Source: Pseudomonas sp. JAI120
GTDB taxonomy: Bacteria > Pseudomonadota > Gammaproteobacteria > Pseudomonadales > Pseudomonadaceae
Assembly: GCF_014207255.1 (NCBI RefSeq)
Contig: NZ_JACHCZ010000002.1
Span: 124,001 to 188,000 of the forward strand
Direction: 5' to 3'
DNA: 64,000 nucleotides
Shown: in pieces, positions 24,209 to 33,778 of the stretch
How the letters are laid out: each line of letters begins with the position of its first letter
Position numbering within the stretch: the stretch's first letter is position 1
Made by a program: the position numbers and the translations under genes
The notes under the pieces: generated by a model
Told to the model about the DNA's origin: nothing
Seen by the model: only the letters and a program-made list of their open reading frames with translations
The model's database searches: none

Positions 24209-25054
24209 ATGAAGTTCGAAGGCACCCAGGCCTACGTTGCCACCGACGACCTGAAACTGGCCGTCAACGCTGCCATCACCCTGGAGCGCCCGCTGCTGGT
24301 CAAGGGCGAGCCCGGCACCGGCAAGACCATGCTCGCCGAACAACTGGCCGAGTCCTTCGGCGCCAAGCTGATCACCTGGCACATCAAGTCCACCACCAAG
24401 GCCCACCAGGGCCTGTACGAGTACGACGCGGTCAGCCGCCTGCGCGACTCGCAGCTGGGCGTGGACAAGGTGCACGACGTGCGCAACTACCTCAAGAAAG
24501 GCAAGCTCTGGGAAGCGTTCGAGTCCGAGGAGCGGGTGATCCTGCTGATCGATGAAATCGACAAGGCTGACATCGAGTTCCCCAACGACCTGCTGCAAGA
24601 ACTCGACAAAATGGAGTTCTACGTCTACGAAATCGACGAGACCATCAAGGCCAAGAAGCGCCCGATCATCATCATTACCTCTAACAACGAAAAAGAGCTG
24701 CCGGACGCGTTCCTGCGCCGCTGCTTCTTCCACTACATCGCCTTCCCCGACCGCACCACCCTGCAAAAAATCGTCGACGTGCACTACCCCGACATCAAGA
24801 AAGACCTGGTCAGCGAAGCGCTGGACGTGTTCTTCGACGTACGCAAAGTGCCGGGCCTGAAGAAAAAACCGTCCACCTCCGAACTGGTCGACTGGCTCAA
24901 GCTGCTGATGGCCGACAATATCGGCGAAGCGGTGCTGCGCGAGCGCGACCCCACCAAGGCCATCCCGCCCCTGGCGGGTGCCTTGGTCAAGAACGAGCAA
25001 GACGTGCAGTTGCTGGAACGTCTGGCATTCATGAGCCGTCGCGGTAATCGCTAA
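24209..25054 (+). CDS. MoxR-family AAA+ ATPase
   Basis: A 281-residue AAA+ ATPase with Walker A GEPGTGKTM (residues 33-41), Walker B VILLIDEIDKAD (about 113-124), sensor 1 in IITSNNEKELPDAFLRR with the arginine finger, and a C-terminal lid. MoxR proteins act as chaperones that insert metals or cofactors or remodel complexes, usually with a von Willebrand factor A protein encoded next door. That partner is here: the stop codon overlaps the start of the following gene by one base (TAATG), so the two are translationally coupled. No target enzyme gene is adjacent. The ribosome-binding site is GAGGAA eight bases before the ATG. Confidence 0.93.
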   Translation: MKFEGTQAYVATDDLKLAVNAAITLERPLLVKGEPGTGKTMLAEQLAESFGAKLITWHIKSTTKAHQGLYEYDAVSRLRDSQLGVDKVHDVRNYLKKGKLWEAFESEERVILLIDEIDKADIEFPNDLLQELDKMEFYVYEIDETIKAKKRPIIIITSNNEKELPDAFLRRCFFHYIAFPDRTTLQKIVDVHYPDIKKDLVSEALDVFFDVRKVPGLKKKPSTSELVDWLKLLMADNIGEAVLRERDPTKAIPPLAGALVKNEQDVQLLERLAFMSRRGNR

Positions 25055-26232
25055 TGTTGCTCAACCTGTTCAATGAAATGCGGGCCGCCAAGGTCCCGGT
25101 GTCGGTGCGCGAGCTGCTCGACCTGATCAACGCGCTGAAACAGCGCGTGACCTTCGCCGACATGGACGAGTTTTACTACTTGGCCCGGGCGATCCTGGTC
25201 AAGGACGAGCGGCATTTCGACAAGTTCGACCGTGCCTTCAGCGCCTATTTCAACGGCCTGGAAAAGCTCGACGACCACCTGCAGGCGCTGATCCCCGAAG
25301 AGTGGCTGCGCAAGGAATTCGAGCGCTCGCTGAGCGATGAAGAACGCGCGCAGATCCAATCCCTTGGTGGCCTCGACAAGCTGATCGAGGAATTCAAAAA
25401 GCGCCTGGAAGAACAGAAAGAACGCCACGCCGGCGGCAACAAATGGATCGGCACCGGCGGCACCAGCCCGTTCGGCTCCGGCGGCTACAACCCGGAAGGC
25501 ATTCGCGTCGGCGACGCCGGCAAGCGCCAGGGCAAGGCGGTAAAAGTCTGGGACCAGCGCGAGTACAAGAACCTCGATGACCAGGTGGAACTGGGCACGC
25601 GCAATATCAAGATCGCCCTGCGCCGCCTGCGCAAGTTCGCCCGCCAGGGTGCGGCCGAAGAGCTGGACATCGACGGCACCATCGACCACACCGCCCGCGA
25701 TGCCGGGCTGCTGAATATCCAGATGCGCCCGGAACGGCGCAACACCATCAAGCTGCTGTTGCTGTTCGATATCGGCGGCTCGATGGACGCCCACGTGAAG
25801 ATCTGCGAAGAACTGTTCTCGGCGTGCAAGACCGAGTTCAAGCACTTGGAGTACTTCTACTTCCACAACTTCGTGTACGAGTCGGTGTGGAAGAACAACC
25901 AGCGCCGCACCTCCGAGCGCACCTCCACCCAGGACCTGCTGCACAAGTACGGTGCCGATTATAAAGTGATCTTTATCGGCGATGCGTCGATGGCGCCGTA
26001 TGAAATCACCCAGGCCGGCGGCAGCGTCGAGCATTGGAATGAAGAACCGGGGTATGTGTGGATGCAGCGCTTCATGGCCAAGTACAAGAAGCTGATCTGG
26101 ATAAACCCGTATCCCAAGGATACGTGGGGCTATACGGCCTCGACGGGGATTGTGCGGGAGTTGGTGGAGGATCAGATGTACCCGCTGACGCTGCGCGGGC
26201 TTGAGGAAGGGATGCGCTTCCTCTCCAAATAA
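25054..26232 (+). CDS. VWA domain-containing partner of MoxR (CoxE/YehP-like)
   Basis: A 392-residue protein with an N-terminal helical region (about 1-170), a central charged linker and a C-terminal VWA-type domain (about 225-392). The MIDAS-like motif reads LLFDIGGSMDAH, that is D-x-G-x-S rather than the canonical D-x-S-x-S; I recall this variant as usual in this subfamily. Later, VIFIGDASMAPYEI provides the second MIDAS region. It is translationally coupled to the MoxR ATPase, and pairs of this type act together as a cochaperone unit. There is no signal peptide, so it is cytosolic. A single REP half-copy follows before the convergent pxp operon. Confidence 0.88.
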   Translation: MLLNLFNEMRAAKVPVSVRELLDLINALKQRVTFADMDEFYYLARAILVKDERHFDKFDRAFSAYFNGLEKLDDHLQALIPEEWLRKEFERSLSDEERAQIQSLGGLDKLIEEFKKRLEEQKERHAGGNKWIGTGGTSPFGSGGYNPEGIRVGDAGKRQGKAVKVWDQREYKNLDDQVELGTRNIKIALRRLRKFARQGAAEELDIDGTIDHTARDAGLLNIQMRPERRNTIKLLLLFDIGGSMDAHVKICEELFSACKTEFKHLEYFYFHNFVYESVWKNNQRRTSERTSTQDLLHKYGADYKVIFIGDASMAPYEITQAGGSVEHWNEEPGYVWMQRFMAKYKKLIWINPYPKDTWGYTASTGIVRELVEDQMYPLTLRGLEEGMRFLSK

Positions 26233-26261
26233 ACGCCGATCCCCATAATGCAGGAGATCTC

Positions 26262-26278
26262 ATGTGGGAGGGGCGGTG
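26262..26278. repeat. Single REP-like half copy (VWA/pxpC gap)
   Basis: ATGTGGGAGGGGCGGTG, unpaired, abutting the 3' end of pxpC between convergent genes. It is the same GGGGCGGT variant as the copies near 7230, 14930 and 29735. Confidence 0.7.
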
Positions 26279-27187
26279 TTATGTAAATCGGCGCAAATAC
26301 TCGACATGCTGCCGATGCGCCGTTTCCTGCACCACCGGCGCCAACCTCACCTTCTCCCCCGGCAAACACTGCGCCAGCCGCGCCAGCGCCAATGGCGTCA
26401 ACGCGCCCAGACGCGGATACCCGCCAATGGTCTGCCGATCATTGAGCAACACAATCGGCTGCCCATCCGGCGGCACCTGGATGCCGCCCAACGGGATCCC
26501 TTCGGAAATCAGCGACGGCCCTTGGTACTGCAACGGCGTACCGAGCAAGCGCATGCCCATGCGGTCGGCGCGACTGTCCAGGGCCCAGTCGGTGTTGAAG
26601 GCATCAAACAGGCTCTGGCCGCTGAACTGGCCAATTTGGGCGCCGACGATCACATCCAGCGGCGCCTTGGCGGGCAGCGCCTGGGCGCTCAGCACTTTCA
26701 TCGCTCCGCCGGTACCGGAATAGGCCAAGCGCCCGCCTTCGGCCAGGGCCTTGCCGAAACCGTCCGGCCCACCCAGTTCCTCACGGACCACCGTGGCACA
26801 ACTGCCCAGCACATCCGGCGCATCAAACCCGCCCGGCGCGGCCAGGTAAGCCCGCGCGCCGCTGAACGGCTGGGTAAAGCGCAGGCGCTGACCCTTCTGC
26901 AGGATAAAACTGCGCCCGGGGCTGATCGCACGTTCGTCGATATACGCGCCCAAATCCGCCCCGGCCAACGCCAGCAGACAGTAGTCCTCGGCCTGTACGG
27001 TAAAACCACCCAAGGTGATTTCCACTACCGGCGCATTCAGCGCATTGCCCAACAGCCAGTTGGCCCACGACATTGACACCCAATCCAGCGCGCCGCCCTG
27101 GGTTACGCCCAGGTGGCGCACGCCAAAACGACCGGCGTCCTGCAACAGGCACAGCGGCGTGCTGGCCTCGATGATCAAGCGGCTCAT
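26279..27187 (-). CDS. pxpC: 5-oxoprolinase subunit PxpC (biotin-dependent-carboxyltransferase-like)
   Basis: A 302-residue subunit of the ATP-dependent, three-part 5-oxoprolinase PxpABC that opens pyroglutamate to glutamate. The family marks are the N-terminal LCLLQDAGRFGVRHLGVTQGGALD and the central RAYLAAPGGFDAPDVLGS. It was formerly annotated as allophanate hydrolase subunit 2. The start overlaps the pxpB stop by four bases (ATGA), showing translational coupling in the order pxpA-pxpB-pxpC. Confidence 0.92.
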   Translation of the reverse strand: MSRLIIEASTPLCLLQDAGRFGVRHLGVTQGGALDWVSMSWANWLLGNALNAPVVEITLGGFTVQAEDYCLLALAGADLGAYIDERAISPGRSFILQKGQRLRFTQPFSGARAYLAAPGGFDAPDVLGSCATVVREELGGPDGFGKALAEGGRLAYSGTGGAMKVLSAQALPAKAPLDVIVGAQIGQFSGQSLFDAFNTDWALDSRADRMGMRLLGTPLQYQGPSLISEGIPLGGIQVPPDGQPIVLLNDRQTIGGYPRLGALTPLALARLAQCLPGEKVRLAPVVQETAHRQHVEYLRRFT

Positions 27188-27888
27188 GCCTGCGCCTCCA
27201 ACGGCGTGTCATCGCCACCCAGATTGATAAATTCGGCGTGGCTGACGGATTCAAAACGCACCGTGTCACCGGGCTGCATCAGGCTGTAGCCGTCGCGCTC
27301 GCGGTCAAACAGCTTGGCCGGGGTGCGGCCAATCAGGTTCCAGCCACCGGGGGACACCACCGGGTAGGCGGCGGTTTGCCGCTCGGCGATGCCCACACTG
27401 CCGGCCGCCACGCGTTTGCGTGGCGTGCTCAGGCGCGGTGTGGCGAGTATCTCATCCACCAGCCCCATAAAGGCAAAACCGGGGGCGAAGCCGAGGGCGA
27501 ACACCTGGTATTCGTGGGCGCTGTGGCGGCGGATCACCTCGTCGACGGCCAGGCCACTGCGCTGGGCGAGCAACGTCAGTTCAGGGCCGACACTCAGGTC
27601 ATACCACACCGGCAGCACATGGCACTGGCCGCTGCCCTGGGCCTGGGGTTGCAGGTCGGCGAGGGCCTGGTCGATCAATGCCCGCGCCTGGGCCGGGTTC
27701 AACGCGGTGAGGTCGTAATGCAGCATCAAGGTGGTGTAGGACGGCACCAGGTCTACCAGTGCCGTGCCGAAACCGGCTCGCAGGCGCTGGGTGGCGGCAA
27801 GCATCCACGGCATATTGGCCTCGGCGATCACGTCGAACAGCCGCACCATCAGGCAGTCGATGGCCACCACTTCAATCCGTAGCTTCAT
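27184..27888 (-). CDS. pxpB: 5-oxoprolinase subunit PxpB
   Basis: A 234-residue KipI/AHS1-family protein that forms a heterodimer with PxpC. Diagnostic segments are [44 protein letters not shown] and [20 protein letters not shown]. It overlaps pxpA upstream and pxpC downstream by four bases each, so the three subunits are made together. Members of this family were once annotated as sporulation kinase inhibitor KipI; the operon context here points to 5-oxoprolinase. Confidence 0.92.
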   Translation of the reverse strand: MKLRIEVVAIDCLMVRLFDVIAEANMPWMLAATQRLRAGFGTALVDLVPSYTTLMLHYDLTALNPAQARALIDQALADLQPQAQGSGQCHVLPVWYDLSVGPELTLLAQRSGLAVDEVIRRHSAHEYQVFALGFAPGFAFMGLVDEILATPRLSTPRKRVAAGSVGIAERQTAAYPVVSPGGWNLIGRTPAKLFDRERDGYSLMQPGDTVRFESVSHAEFINLGGDDTPLEAQA

Positions 27889-28625
27889 ACCGGCTTCAAC
27901 GCCTCACGGATGCGCTTTACGGCAGCGACCGAGCTGGCGTTGTCGCCATGTACGCACAGGGTATTGGCGCGCAATAACAACGAGCTGCCATCGCTGGCGG
28001 TCAGGGGTTCGCCACGAGAGAGCGTCAATGACTGGTGGACGATGACCTCGGGATCATGGTGCACAGCGCCCGGCAACTGGCGCGAAACGAGGTGGCCGTT
28101 ACTGTCGTACGCACGGTCGGCAAAGGCTTCGAACCACAGGATTACCCCATACTCATCACCCAATGCCTGAGCCGCACTGTTGTCGCGGGTGGCCAGCAGC
28201 ATCAACGGCAGGTCGCCATAAGCAGCCACCGCCTGGATCACCGCCCGCAGTTGCGCCGGGTTAGCCATCATGTCGTTGTACATCGCGCCGTGAGGTTTGA
28301 CGTAGCTGACCCGCCCGCCCTGGGCACGACAGATGCCATCCAGTGCGCCGATCTGGTAATGCAGCAGGTCCTGGATTTCCTCGGGCGTGTAGGCCATGGA
28401 GCGGCGGCCAAAGCCTTGCAGGTCCTGATACGCCGGGTGCGCGCCTACCTGTACGCCGTGCTTGAGCGCCAGGCTGACGGTCTTGCGCATGATGCTCGGG
28501 TCGCCGGCATGAAAGCCGCAAGCCACGTTGGCGCAATCGATGAACGGCATGACCTCGGCGTCCAGACCCATGGTCCAGTTGCCAAAGCTCTCGCCGATGT
28601 CGCAATTCAATAGCAGACGGCTCAC
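27885..28625 (-). CDS. pxpA: 5-oxoprolinase subunit PxpA (LamB/YcsF family)
   Basis: A 246-residue LamB/YcsF protein and first gene of the pxpABC operon. It begins [16 protein letters not shown] and continues [19 protein letters not shown], the family signature. The start is a GTG, supported by AGGAG seven to eight bases upstream and by the family N-terminus; upstream ATG codons in frame would add 87 unrelated residues. The divergent LysR gene 174 bases away is the likely regulator. The complex removes 5-oxoproline, a spontaneous product of glutamine. No associated transporter gene is adjacent. Confidence 0.93.
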   Translation of the reverse strand: MSRLLLNCDIGESFGNWTMGLDAEVMPFIDCANVACGFHAGDPSIMRKTVSLALKHGVQVGAHPAYQDLQGFGRRSMAYTPEEIQDLLHYQIGALDGICRAQGGRVSYVKPHGAMYNDMMANPAQLRAVIQAVAAYGDLPLMLLATRDNSAAQALGDEYGVILWFEAFADRAYDSNGHLVSRQLPGAVHHDPEVIVHQSLTLSRGEPLTASDGSSLLLRANTLCVHGDNASSVAAVKRIREALKPV

Positions 28626-28799
28626 GGTGGTTGCTCCTGTAGGCTTTGTTTTTTGTAGTGTGGGATTTTTTACGCAGAACTCGCAACTTGTCCTGATACC
28701 CCAACGGCGCTTATCGTGGAATGGCTCGATTTTTGGCGCTTGCCCGGTGCGGCGTCCAACTAATAAAAACCGATCCATGCATAAGAAAAAGTTGATCCC

Positions 28800-29714
28800 A
28801 TGAATTTGAAGTTCCTCGAAACCTTCGTCTGGGTGGCCAAGCTCAAGAGCTTCCGCCTGACCGCCGAGAAGCTGTTCACCACCCAAGCCTCGATTTCCAG
28901 CCGCATCGCCGTGCTGGAGAGCGAGCTGGGGGTGAAGCTGTTTCTGCGTGATTCACGGGGTGTGAGCCTGACCCCGGAAGGCTTGAAGGTGCTCGATTAT
29001 GCCGAGCAGATGATGGTGACCATGCAGGGCCTGAAACAGTCCCTGGAAACCACCAGCAGCAAGGTCGGACGCGTCCGGATCGGCGCAATGGACACGGTGA
29101 TCCATACCTGGCTCAGCCCGTTGGTGGCGGAGCTGATGGACCACTTCCCTTTGGTGGAAATCGAATTGGTCGCCGATACCGCACTTAACCTCAGCGATCA
29201 GCTGCAAAAAGGTTTTCTCGATCTGATCCTGCAAACCGACCTGCTGCGCCTGGAAACCGTGCGCAGCCTGGAACTGGGCAGCCACCCCATGGCCTGGATC
29301 GTCGCCAGCCAGTCGATCTACAACCGCGACTACGCGTCCCTCGCCGAACTGGCCCAGGAGCGCATCATCACCTATTCGAAAAACTCCCATCCGCACCAGG
29401 ACGTCCTCAGCCTGATGCAAGCCAACGGCGTGGCCGCGCCACGGATGAACTGTGTGAACTCGGTATCGGCGACTACCCGTCTGCTGCGCGATGGCTTCGG
29501 GATTGGCGCACTGCCGCCGGTGCTGGTCAGCGAAGAACTGGCGCGGGGTGAATTGGTGATGTTGCCGATGGCGCAGAAACTGCCGAACCTGCAGGTGGTG
29601 GTGTCGTGGCGTGTGGGCGTGGAGTTGGTGGAGGAAATTGTGGGGCTGTGCCAGAAGGTCGTTGCCCGCTATGCCGAGGAAGTCGGCGAAGAGCGGATGC
29701 TGCTGACCCCCTGA
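28800..29714 (+). CDS. LysR-family regulator, likely of pxpABC
   Basis: A 304-residue LTTR with an N-terminal winged helix-turn-helix ([32 protein letters not shown], about 5-36) and a two-lobed effector domain (about 90-300). It is divergently oriented from pxpABC with a 174-base shared promoter gap, the classical arrangement for a LysR regulator and its target. The ligand is not deducible; pyroglutamate or a related compound is an inference from context. An unpaired REP half follows its stop. Confidence 0.88.
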   Translation: MNLKFLETFVWVAKLKSFRLTAEKLFTTQASISSRIAVLESELGVKLFLRDSRGVSLTPEGLKVLDYAEQMMVTMQGLKQSLETTSSKVGRVRIGAMDTVIHTWLSPLVAELMDHFPLVEIELVADTALNLSDQLQKGFLDLILQTDLLRLETVRSLELGSHPMAWIVASQSIYNRDYASLAELAQERIITYSKNSHPHQDVLSLMQANGVAAPRMNCVNSVSATTRLLRDGFGIGALPPVLVSEELARGELVMLPMAQKLPNLQVVVSWRVGVELVEEIVGLCQKVVARYAEEVGEERMLLTP

Positions 29715-29728
29715 CGAAACTCGATTAA

Positions 29729-29747
29729 AACTGTGGGAGGGGCGGTC
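29729..29747. repeat. Single REP-like half copy (LysR/DUF2937 gap)
   Basis: AACTGTGGGAGGGGCGGTC, unpaired, filling most of the 34-base gap between two convergent genes and touching the stop of the DUF2937 gene. Confidence 0.7.
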
Positions 29748-29748
29748 T

Positions 29749-30291
29749 TTAGAGACCTTTCAGGTCCCGCTCTTCGATTGGCCGGCTCTGGCGCAAGCGC
29801 TTGCCGCCCAGCACCACCCAGTCGATCAGGCGGAACAGGCACTCCAGGCCGAACGACAGCAGCATCGCCCCGCCCAGGCCCCAGCCCATGGCTTCGGGGG
29901 TCAGCAGGATCTGGTAGCTGTAGCCGTTCCAGGTTTCCAGGCGGATATCCGGGTCGGCGGCCACCGCCACTTGCAGGGCGCGGATGTACCACGGGCCTTG
30001 CATGGCCTGGAATTGCTTGTCTAACGCCACCTGGCGGTCAAGCATCGCGCCCAGGCTGTTGGCATCGCTCTGGAACACCGGGTCATCGCTGGCACGGTAA
30101 TGCGCCACCAAGGCCTTCAAGTCACCGTTGAAGAACTGCCGCGCGGTGGTTTCAAACCCGCTCAGGCCGGTCTGCGCCTCGATCAGGTGGGCTTCGACGC
30201 GCTTGGCGTAGTCGTTGATAAACCCCGGCACTTGCACGCCGACCAACAGGCCAATGGCAAACAGCACCAACCGCAGATAACTGAGCAACAT
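29749..30291 (-). CDS. DUF2937 membrane protein
   Basis: A 180-residue inner-membrane protein with an N-terminal helix (LRLVLFAIGLLVGVQVPGFI, about 5-24), a periplasmic helical part of about 115 residues, and a second span near the C-terminus (WGLGGAMLLSFGLECLF). I recognise the layout and VQVPGFINDYAKRVEAHL as DUF2937. The function is unknown. The ATG chosen opens directly before the first span; a longer frame adds 13 basic residues. It lies 11 bases downstream of the glutamine amidotransferase gene and is probably co-transcribed with it. Confidence 0.8.
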   Translation of the reverse strand: MLLSYLRLVLFAIGLLVGVQVPGFINDYAKRVEAHLIEAQTGLSGFETTARQFFNGDLKALVAHYRASDDPVFQSDANSLGAMLDRQVALDKQFQAMQGPWYIRALQVAVAADPDIRLETWNGYSYQILLTPEAMGWGLGGAMLLSFGLECLFRLIDWVVLGGKRLRQSRPIEERDLKGL

Positions 30292-30302
30292 GGTCGATAT
30301 CC

Positions 30303-31079
30303 TTACTCGGTAACGCCCTGGCTGACGCATTCACCGCGTCGCCACAGGCTCCATTGGCCCGGTTCGTAACGGGTCCAGTTTTCGTTGTCGGTCAACGGTT
30401 CGGTAGCAATCACCGTCACCACATCGTTGGGGGTGGTTTCGGCCTGAAAATCGACGATCACGTCGACATCTTTGAGGCGCGCCGGGCCAAACGGTGCACG
30501 CCGGGTGATCTGCGCCAATTTGGTCGAGCAATAGCAAAACAGCCAGTCGCCATCACTGAGCAGGCAGTTGAACACGCCTTTGCTGCGGTATTCGGCACAG
30601 GCGGCGATCAGGTCCGGCAGCATCTGTTCGATGTCCACCGGCTCGGGGAAGGCTTCGCGCACGCGGTTGAGCAGGTCGCAAAAGGCCGCTTCGCTGTCGG
30701 TATCGCCTACCGGGCGGTAGAAGGTGGCGCGGGGGGTGAAGTCCGCCAGTTGGCCGTTGTGGGCGAAACACCAGTTGCGGCCCCACAGTTCGCGCACGAA
30801 CGGGTGGGTGTTGGCCAGGCTCACCTTGCCGACGTTGGCCTGGCGGATATGCCCGATCACCACTTCACTCTTGATGGGGTAACGCTGCACCAGCAGAGCG
30901 ACTTCCGACTCACTGCTCGCGGCCGGGTCCTGGAACACGCGCAGGCCACGGCCTTCGTAGAAAGCGATGCCCCAACCGTCGCGGTGGGGGCCGGTGCGCC
31001 CACCACGCTGCATCAGCCCGGTAAAGCTGAACACGATATCGGTGGGGACGTTGGCACTCATGCCCAATAATTCACACAT
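30303..31079 (-). CDS. Class II glutamine amidotransferase (YafJ-like)
   Basis: A 258-residue Ntn-hydrolase-type glutaminase. After removal of Met1, Cys2 ([10 protein letters not shown]) becomes the nucleophile. Other marks are [39 protein letters not shown] and [10 protein letters not shown], which bind glutamine in GATase II enzymes. There is no fused synthase domain, so this is a free-standing amidase of unknown acceptor; YafJ of E. coli is the closest type I recall. It precedes the DUF2937 gene by 11 bases. Confidence 0.9.
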   Translation of the reverse strand: MCELLGMSANVPTDIVFSFTGLMQRGGRTGPHRDGWGIAFYEGRGLRVFQDPAASSESEVALLVQRYPIKSEVVIGHIRQANVGKVSLANTHPFVRELWGRNWCFAHNGQLADFTPRATFYRPVGDTDSEAAFCDLLNRVREAFPEPVDIEQMLPDLIAACAEYRSKGVFNCLLSDGDWLFCYCSTKLAQITRRAPFGPARLKDVDVIVDFQAETTPNDVVTVIATEPLTDNENWTRYEPGQWSLWRRGECVSQGVTE

Positions 31080-31109
31080 GCTAGGGCTCTCACTGCAGGG
31101 CGGACAACG

Positions 31110-31568
31110 TTAAAGGCGCGGTTCGACCCGCATACCGCTCACCGGTGCAGGACGGCGGAACGGCTCGTCGTCTTCGTCCACAGGCTCGGCGGCCAAGGCG
31201 GCATCGGTGGCAGCCTTGCGCTCACGGCGGGCGTTGGCGGCGCGCTCGATGGGCCAGCGGATCAGCACAAACACGATGTACACACCAAAGGCGATCATGG
31301 TGTACATGAACAAATCGGAAATGGCCCGCCAGGCGTTATTGCCGACCTTGAGCACCAGGTCCAGCGCCGTGATGGCCACGGCCGGCGCGAACTGAGTCTT
31401 GACCGGGTCGACGATGGTCGGGCTCAACAGCAGCACCGCCATCAGCAACTGCAGCGGCTCGCGCAGCCAGCGCCAGATCCAGCGGGTCATGCGCCACCAC
31501 ACCAACAGGCAGCCCAAAGCGGCGAAGGCGTAAAGGCCCCAAGCGGTCAGATAGTCGTTCTCGGTCAT
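31110..31568 (-). CDS. Small inner-membrane protein, uncharacterised
   Basis: A 152-residue protein starting TENDYLTAWGLYAFAALGCLLVW, with about three hydrophobic segments (residues 8-23, 35-55 and 88-108) and a charged, Glu/Arg-rich cytosolic tail from about residue 110. Homologues in Pseudomonas are sometimes labelled MFS transporter, but it is far too short and lacks MFS motifs. The ATG at 31568 is preferred; another ATG three codons earlier is equally possible, and neither has a strong ribosome-binding site. It lies 30 bases upstream of the amidotransferase gene and divergent from oligopeptidase B. Confidence 0.7.
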   Translation of the reverse strand: MTENDYLTAWGLYAFAALGCLLVWWRMTRWIWRWLREPLQLLMAVLLLSPTIVDPVKTQFAPAVAITALDLVLKVGNNAWRAISDLFMYTMIAFGVYIVFVLIRWPIERAANARRERKAATDAALAAEPVDEDDEPFRRPAPVSGMRVEPRL

Positions 31569-31667
31569 GGTGTCCATGGCAAGGTAGGCAAACAGGCGGC
31601 TATGATAACGGCTTTTGCGTGTCGCGGCTGCAATGCCTGCCACCTTCCGCCAGACAGAGAGTGCTCC

Positions 31668-33710
31668 ATGCCTTCATCGACCGCCCCGATTGCCCGTAAA
31701 GCCCCAGGCCAGGACCCATACGCCTGGCTGCAAGAGCGCGACAGCGTTGAAGTCCTTGATTACCTGAAGGCCGAAAATGCCTTCCAGGAAGCCCAGCTCG
31801 CCGACCAGCAGGCCCTGCGCGAAACCCTGTTCGAGGAGATCAAGGGCCGCATTCTCGAAACCGACCTGTCTCTGCCCTCCCCCTGGGGCCCCTACCTGTA
31901 TTACACGCGCACCACCGCCGGTGACGAATACGCCCGCCACTACCGCTGCCGCCGCCCGGCCGACGACAGCAACCAGGTGGACGACAGCAGCGAAGAGCTG
32001 TTGCTGGACCCGAACGTGCTGGCCAACGGCGGCTTCTTTTCCCTCGGCGCATTCAGCATCAGCCCCGACCACCAGCGCCTGGCCTACAGCCTCGATACCA
32101 GTGGCGAAGAGATCTACACCCTGTTCGTGAAGGAATTGGCCACGGGCAAAGTCAGCGAACTGGAGTTTCAGGATTGCGACGGCAGCATGACCTGGGCCAA
32201 TGACAGCCTGACCCTGTTCTTCGGCGAGCTGGACGACACCCACCGCCCGCACAAGCTGTATCGCTACCGCCTGGATGGCACGGCGGCGCAGGAAGTATTC
32301 CATGAGCCCGACGGGCGTTTCTTCCTGCATTGCTACCGTTCCAGTTCCGAGCGCCAGTTGCTGCTCTCGCTCGGCAGCAAGACCACCAGCGAGGTCTGGG
32401 CGTTGGACGCCAACCAGCCGCACCTGGACTTCACCTGCCTGGCTCCGCGGGTCGAGGACCATGAATACGATGTCGACCACGGCCAACTGAATGGCGCGTG
32501 GACCTGGTTTATCCGCAGCAACCGTGATGGCATCAACTACGCCCTGTTTGTGGCTACCGACATTGGCGACGTGCCGACTGAGGATGAGTGGCAGAACCTG
32601 ATCCCCCACAGCGACGAGGTGATGCTCGACGGCGTCAGCCTGAACGTCAACGCCATGACCCTGAGCCTGCGCATCGGCGGCCTGCCGGTGATCGAAGTGC
32701 ACCCCCAAGGCGTGCCGGCCTATCGCGTGGAATTGCCCGACGCCGCCTACAGCCTCTACGTACAGAACAGCCTGGAATTCGTCAGCGACAAGATCCGCCT
32801 GCGCTATGAAGCCCTGAACCGCCCGGCCCAGGTACGCCAGCTGGAACTGGCCAGCGGCGCGCAGCAGGTGCTCAAGGAAACCCCGGTGCTCGGCGTGTTC
32901 AATGCCGATGACTACGTCAGCCAGCGTCTGTGGGCCACTTCCGCCGATGGCACCCAGGTGCCGATCAGCCTGGTGGTCAAGCGCGACCAGCTCGGCAAGC
33001 CGACACCGTTGTACCTGTATGGCTACGGCGCCTATGGCTCAAGCCTCGACCCGTGGTTCTCCCATGCACGCCTGAGCCTGCTGGACCGTGGCGTGGCGTT
33101 CGCCATTGCGCATGTGCGCGGCGGTGGCGAACTGGGTGAAGCCTGGTATCGCAATGGCAAGCAGGAACACAAACAGAACACCTTCAGCGACTTTATCGCG
33201 TGTGCCGAGCACCTGATCGCCGAGGGCCTGACCACCTCCAAGCAACTGGTCATCAGCGGCGGCAGTGCCGGCGGCCTGTTGATCGGCGCGGTGCTCAACC
33301 AGCGTCCGGCGCTGTTCCAGGCGGCGATTGCCGAAGTGCCGTTTGTCGACGTACTCAACACCATGCTCGACCCGGAATTGCCGCTGACCATCACCGAGTA
33401 CGACGAGTGGGGCAACCCCGAAGAGCCCGAAGTGTATGAACGCATCAAGGCCTACGCGCCGTACGAAAACGTCAGCGCCCAGGCCTATCCGGCCACGCTG
33501 GTGATCGCCGGCTACAACGACAGTCGCGTGCAGTACTGGGAGGCGGCCAAGTGGGTGGCCAAGTTGCGCGACACCAAGACGGACGACAACCTGCTGTTGC
33601 TCAAGACCGAACTGGGTGCCGGCCACGGCGGGATGAGCGGTCGTTACCAGGGATTACGTGACGTAGCACTCGAATATGCATTTGTGTTCAAGGCGCTGGG
33701 GCTGATTTAA
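31668..33710 (+). CDS. ptrB: Oligopeptidase B (S9 family serine peptidase)
   Basis: A 680-residue prolyl-oligopeptidase-family enzyme that cuts short peptides after Arg or Lys in the cytosol. It has an N-terminal cap and seven-bladed propeller (about 15-405) and a C-terminal alpha/beta hydrolase domain. The catalytic serine is Ser533 in ISGGSAGGLLIG, the Asp lies in AGYNDSRVQYWE, and the His in GAGHGGMSGRY. The sequence YGYGAYGSSLDPWFS and FAIAHVRGGGELG are typical of OpdB. The start MPSSTAPIARKAPGQDPYAW lacks a signal peptide; an ATG 22 codons upstream would overlap the divergent gene. A GC hairpin follows the stop. Confidence 0.93.
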   Translation: MPSSTAPIARKAPGQDPYAWLQERDSVEVLDYLKAENAFQEAQLADQQALRETLFEEIKGRILETDLSLPSPWGPYLYYTRTTAGDEYARHYRCRRPADDSNQVDDSSEELLLDPNVLANGGFFSLGAFSISPDHQRLAYSLDTSGEEIYTLFVKELATGKVSELEFQDCDGSMTWANDSLTLFFGELDDTHRPHKLYRYRLDGTAAQEVFHEPDGRFFLHCYRSSSERQLLLSLGSKTTSEVWALDANQPHLDFTCLAPRVEDHEYDVDHGQLNGAWTWFIRSNRDGINYALFVATDIGDVPTEDEWQNLIPHSDEVMLDGVSLNVNAMTLSLRIGGLPVIEVHPQGVPAYRVELPDAAYSLYVQNSLEFVSDKIRLRYEALNRPAQVRQLELASGAQQVLKETPVLGVFNADDYVSQRLWATSADGTQVPISLVVKRDQLGKPTPLYLYGYGAYGSSLDPWFSHARLSLLDRGVAFAIAHVRGGGELGEAWYRNGKQEHKQNTFSDFIACAEHLIAEGLTTSKQLVISGGSAGGLLIGAVLNQRPALFQAAIAEVPFVDVLNTMLDPELPLTITEYDEWGNPEEPEVYERIKAYAPYENVSAQAYPATLVIAGYNDSRVQYWEAAKWVAKLRDTKTDDNLLLLKTELGAGHGGMSGRYQGLRDVALEYAFVFKALGLI

Positions 33711-33721
33711 GGAACTTAGCG

Positions 33722-33751
33722 GGGCGGCCCTGTCTGAACACAGGACCGCCT
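33722..33751 (+). other. Stem-loop after ptrB without T-tract
   Basis: GGGCGGCCCTGT and ACAGGACCGCCT can pair with one bulge around CTGAAC. No run of T follows, so it may stabilise the 3' end or act as a weak terminator rather than a full one. The next gene starts 28 bases later on the same strand. Confidence 0.4.
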
Positions 33752-33778
33752 CCTGATTGATGGACCAAGATTGCAGCC

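Noticed and set aside
31110..31568. MFS transporter label for the small membrane protein
   Set aside because: About 150 residues and three spans cannot form an MFS fold and no MFS motif is present.
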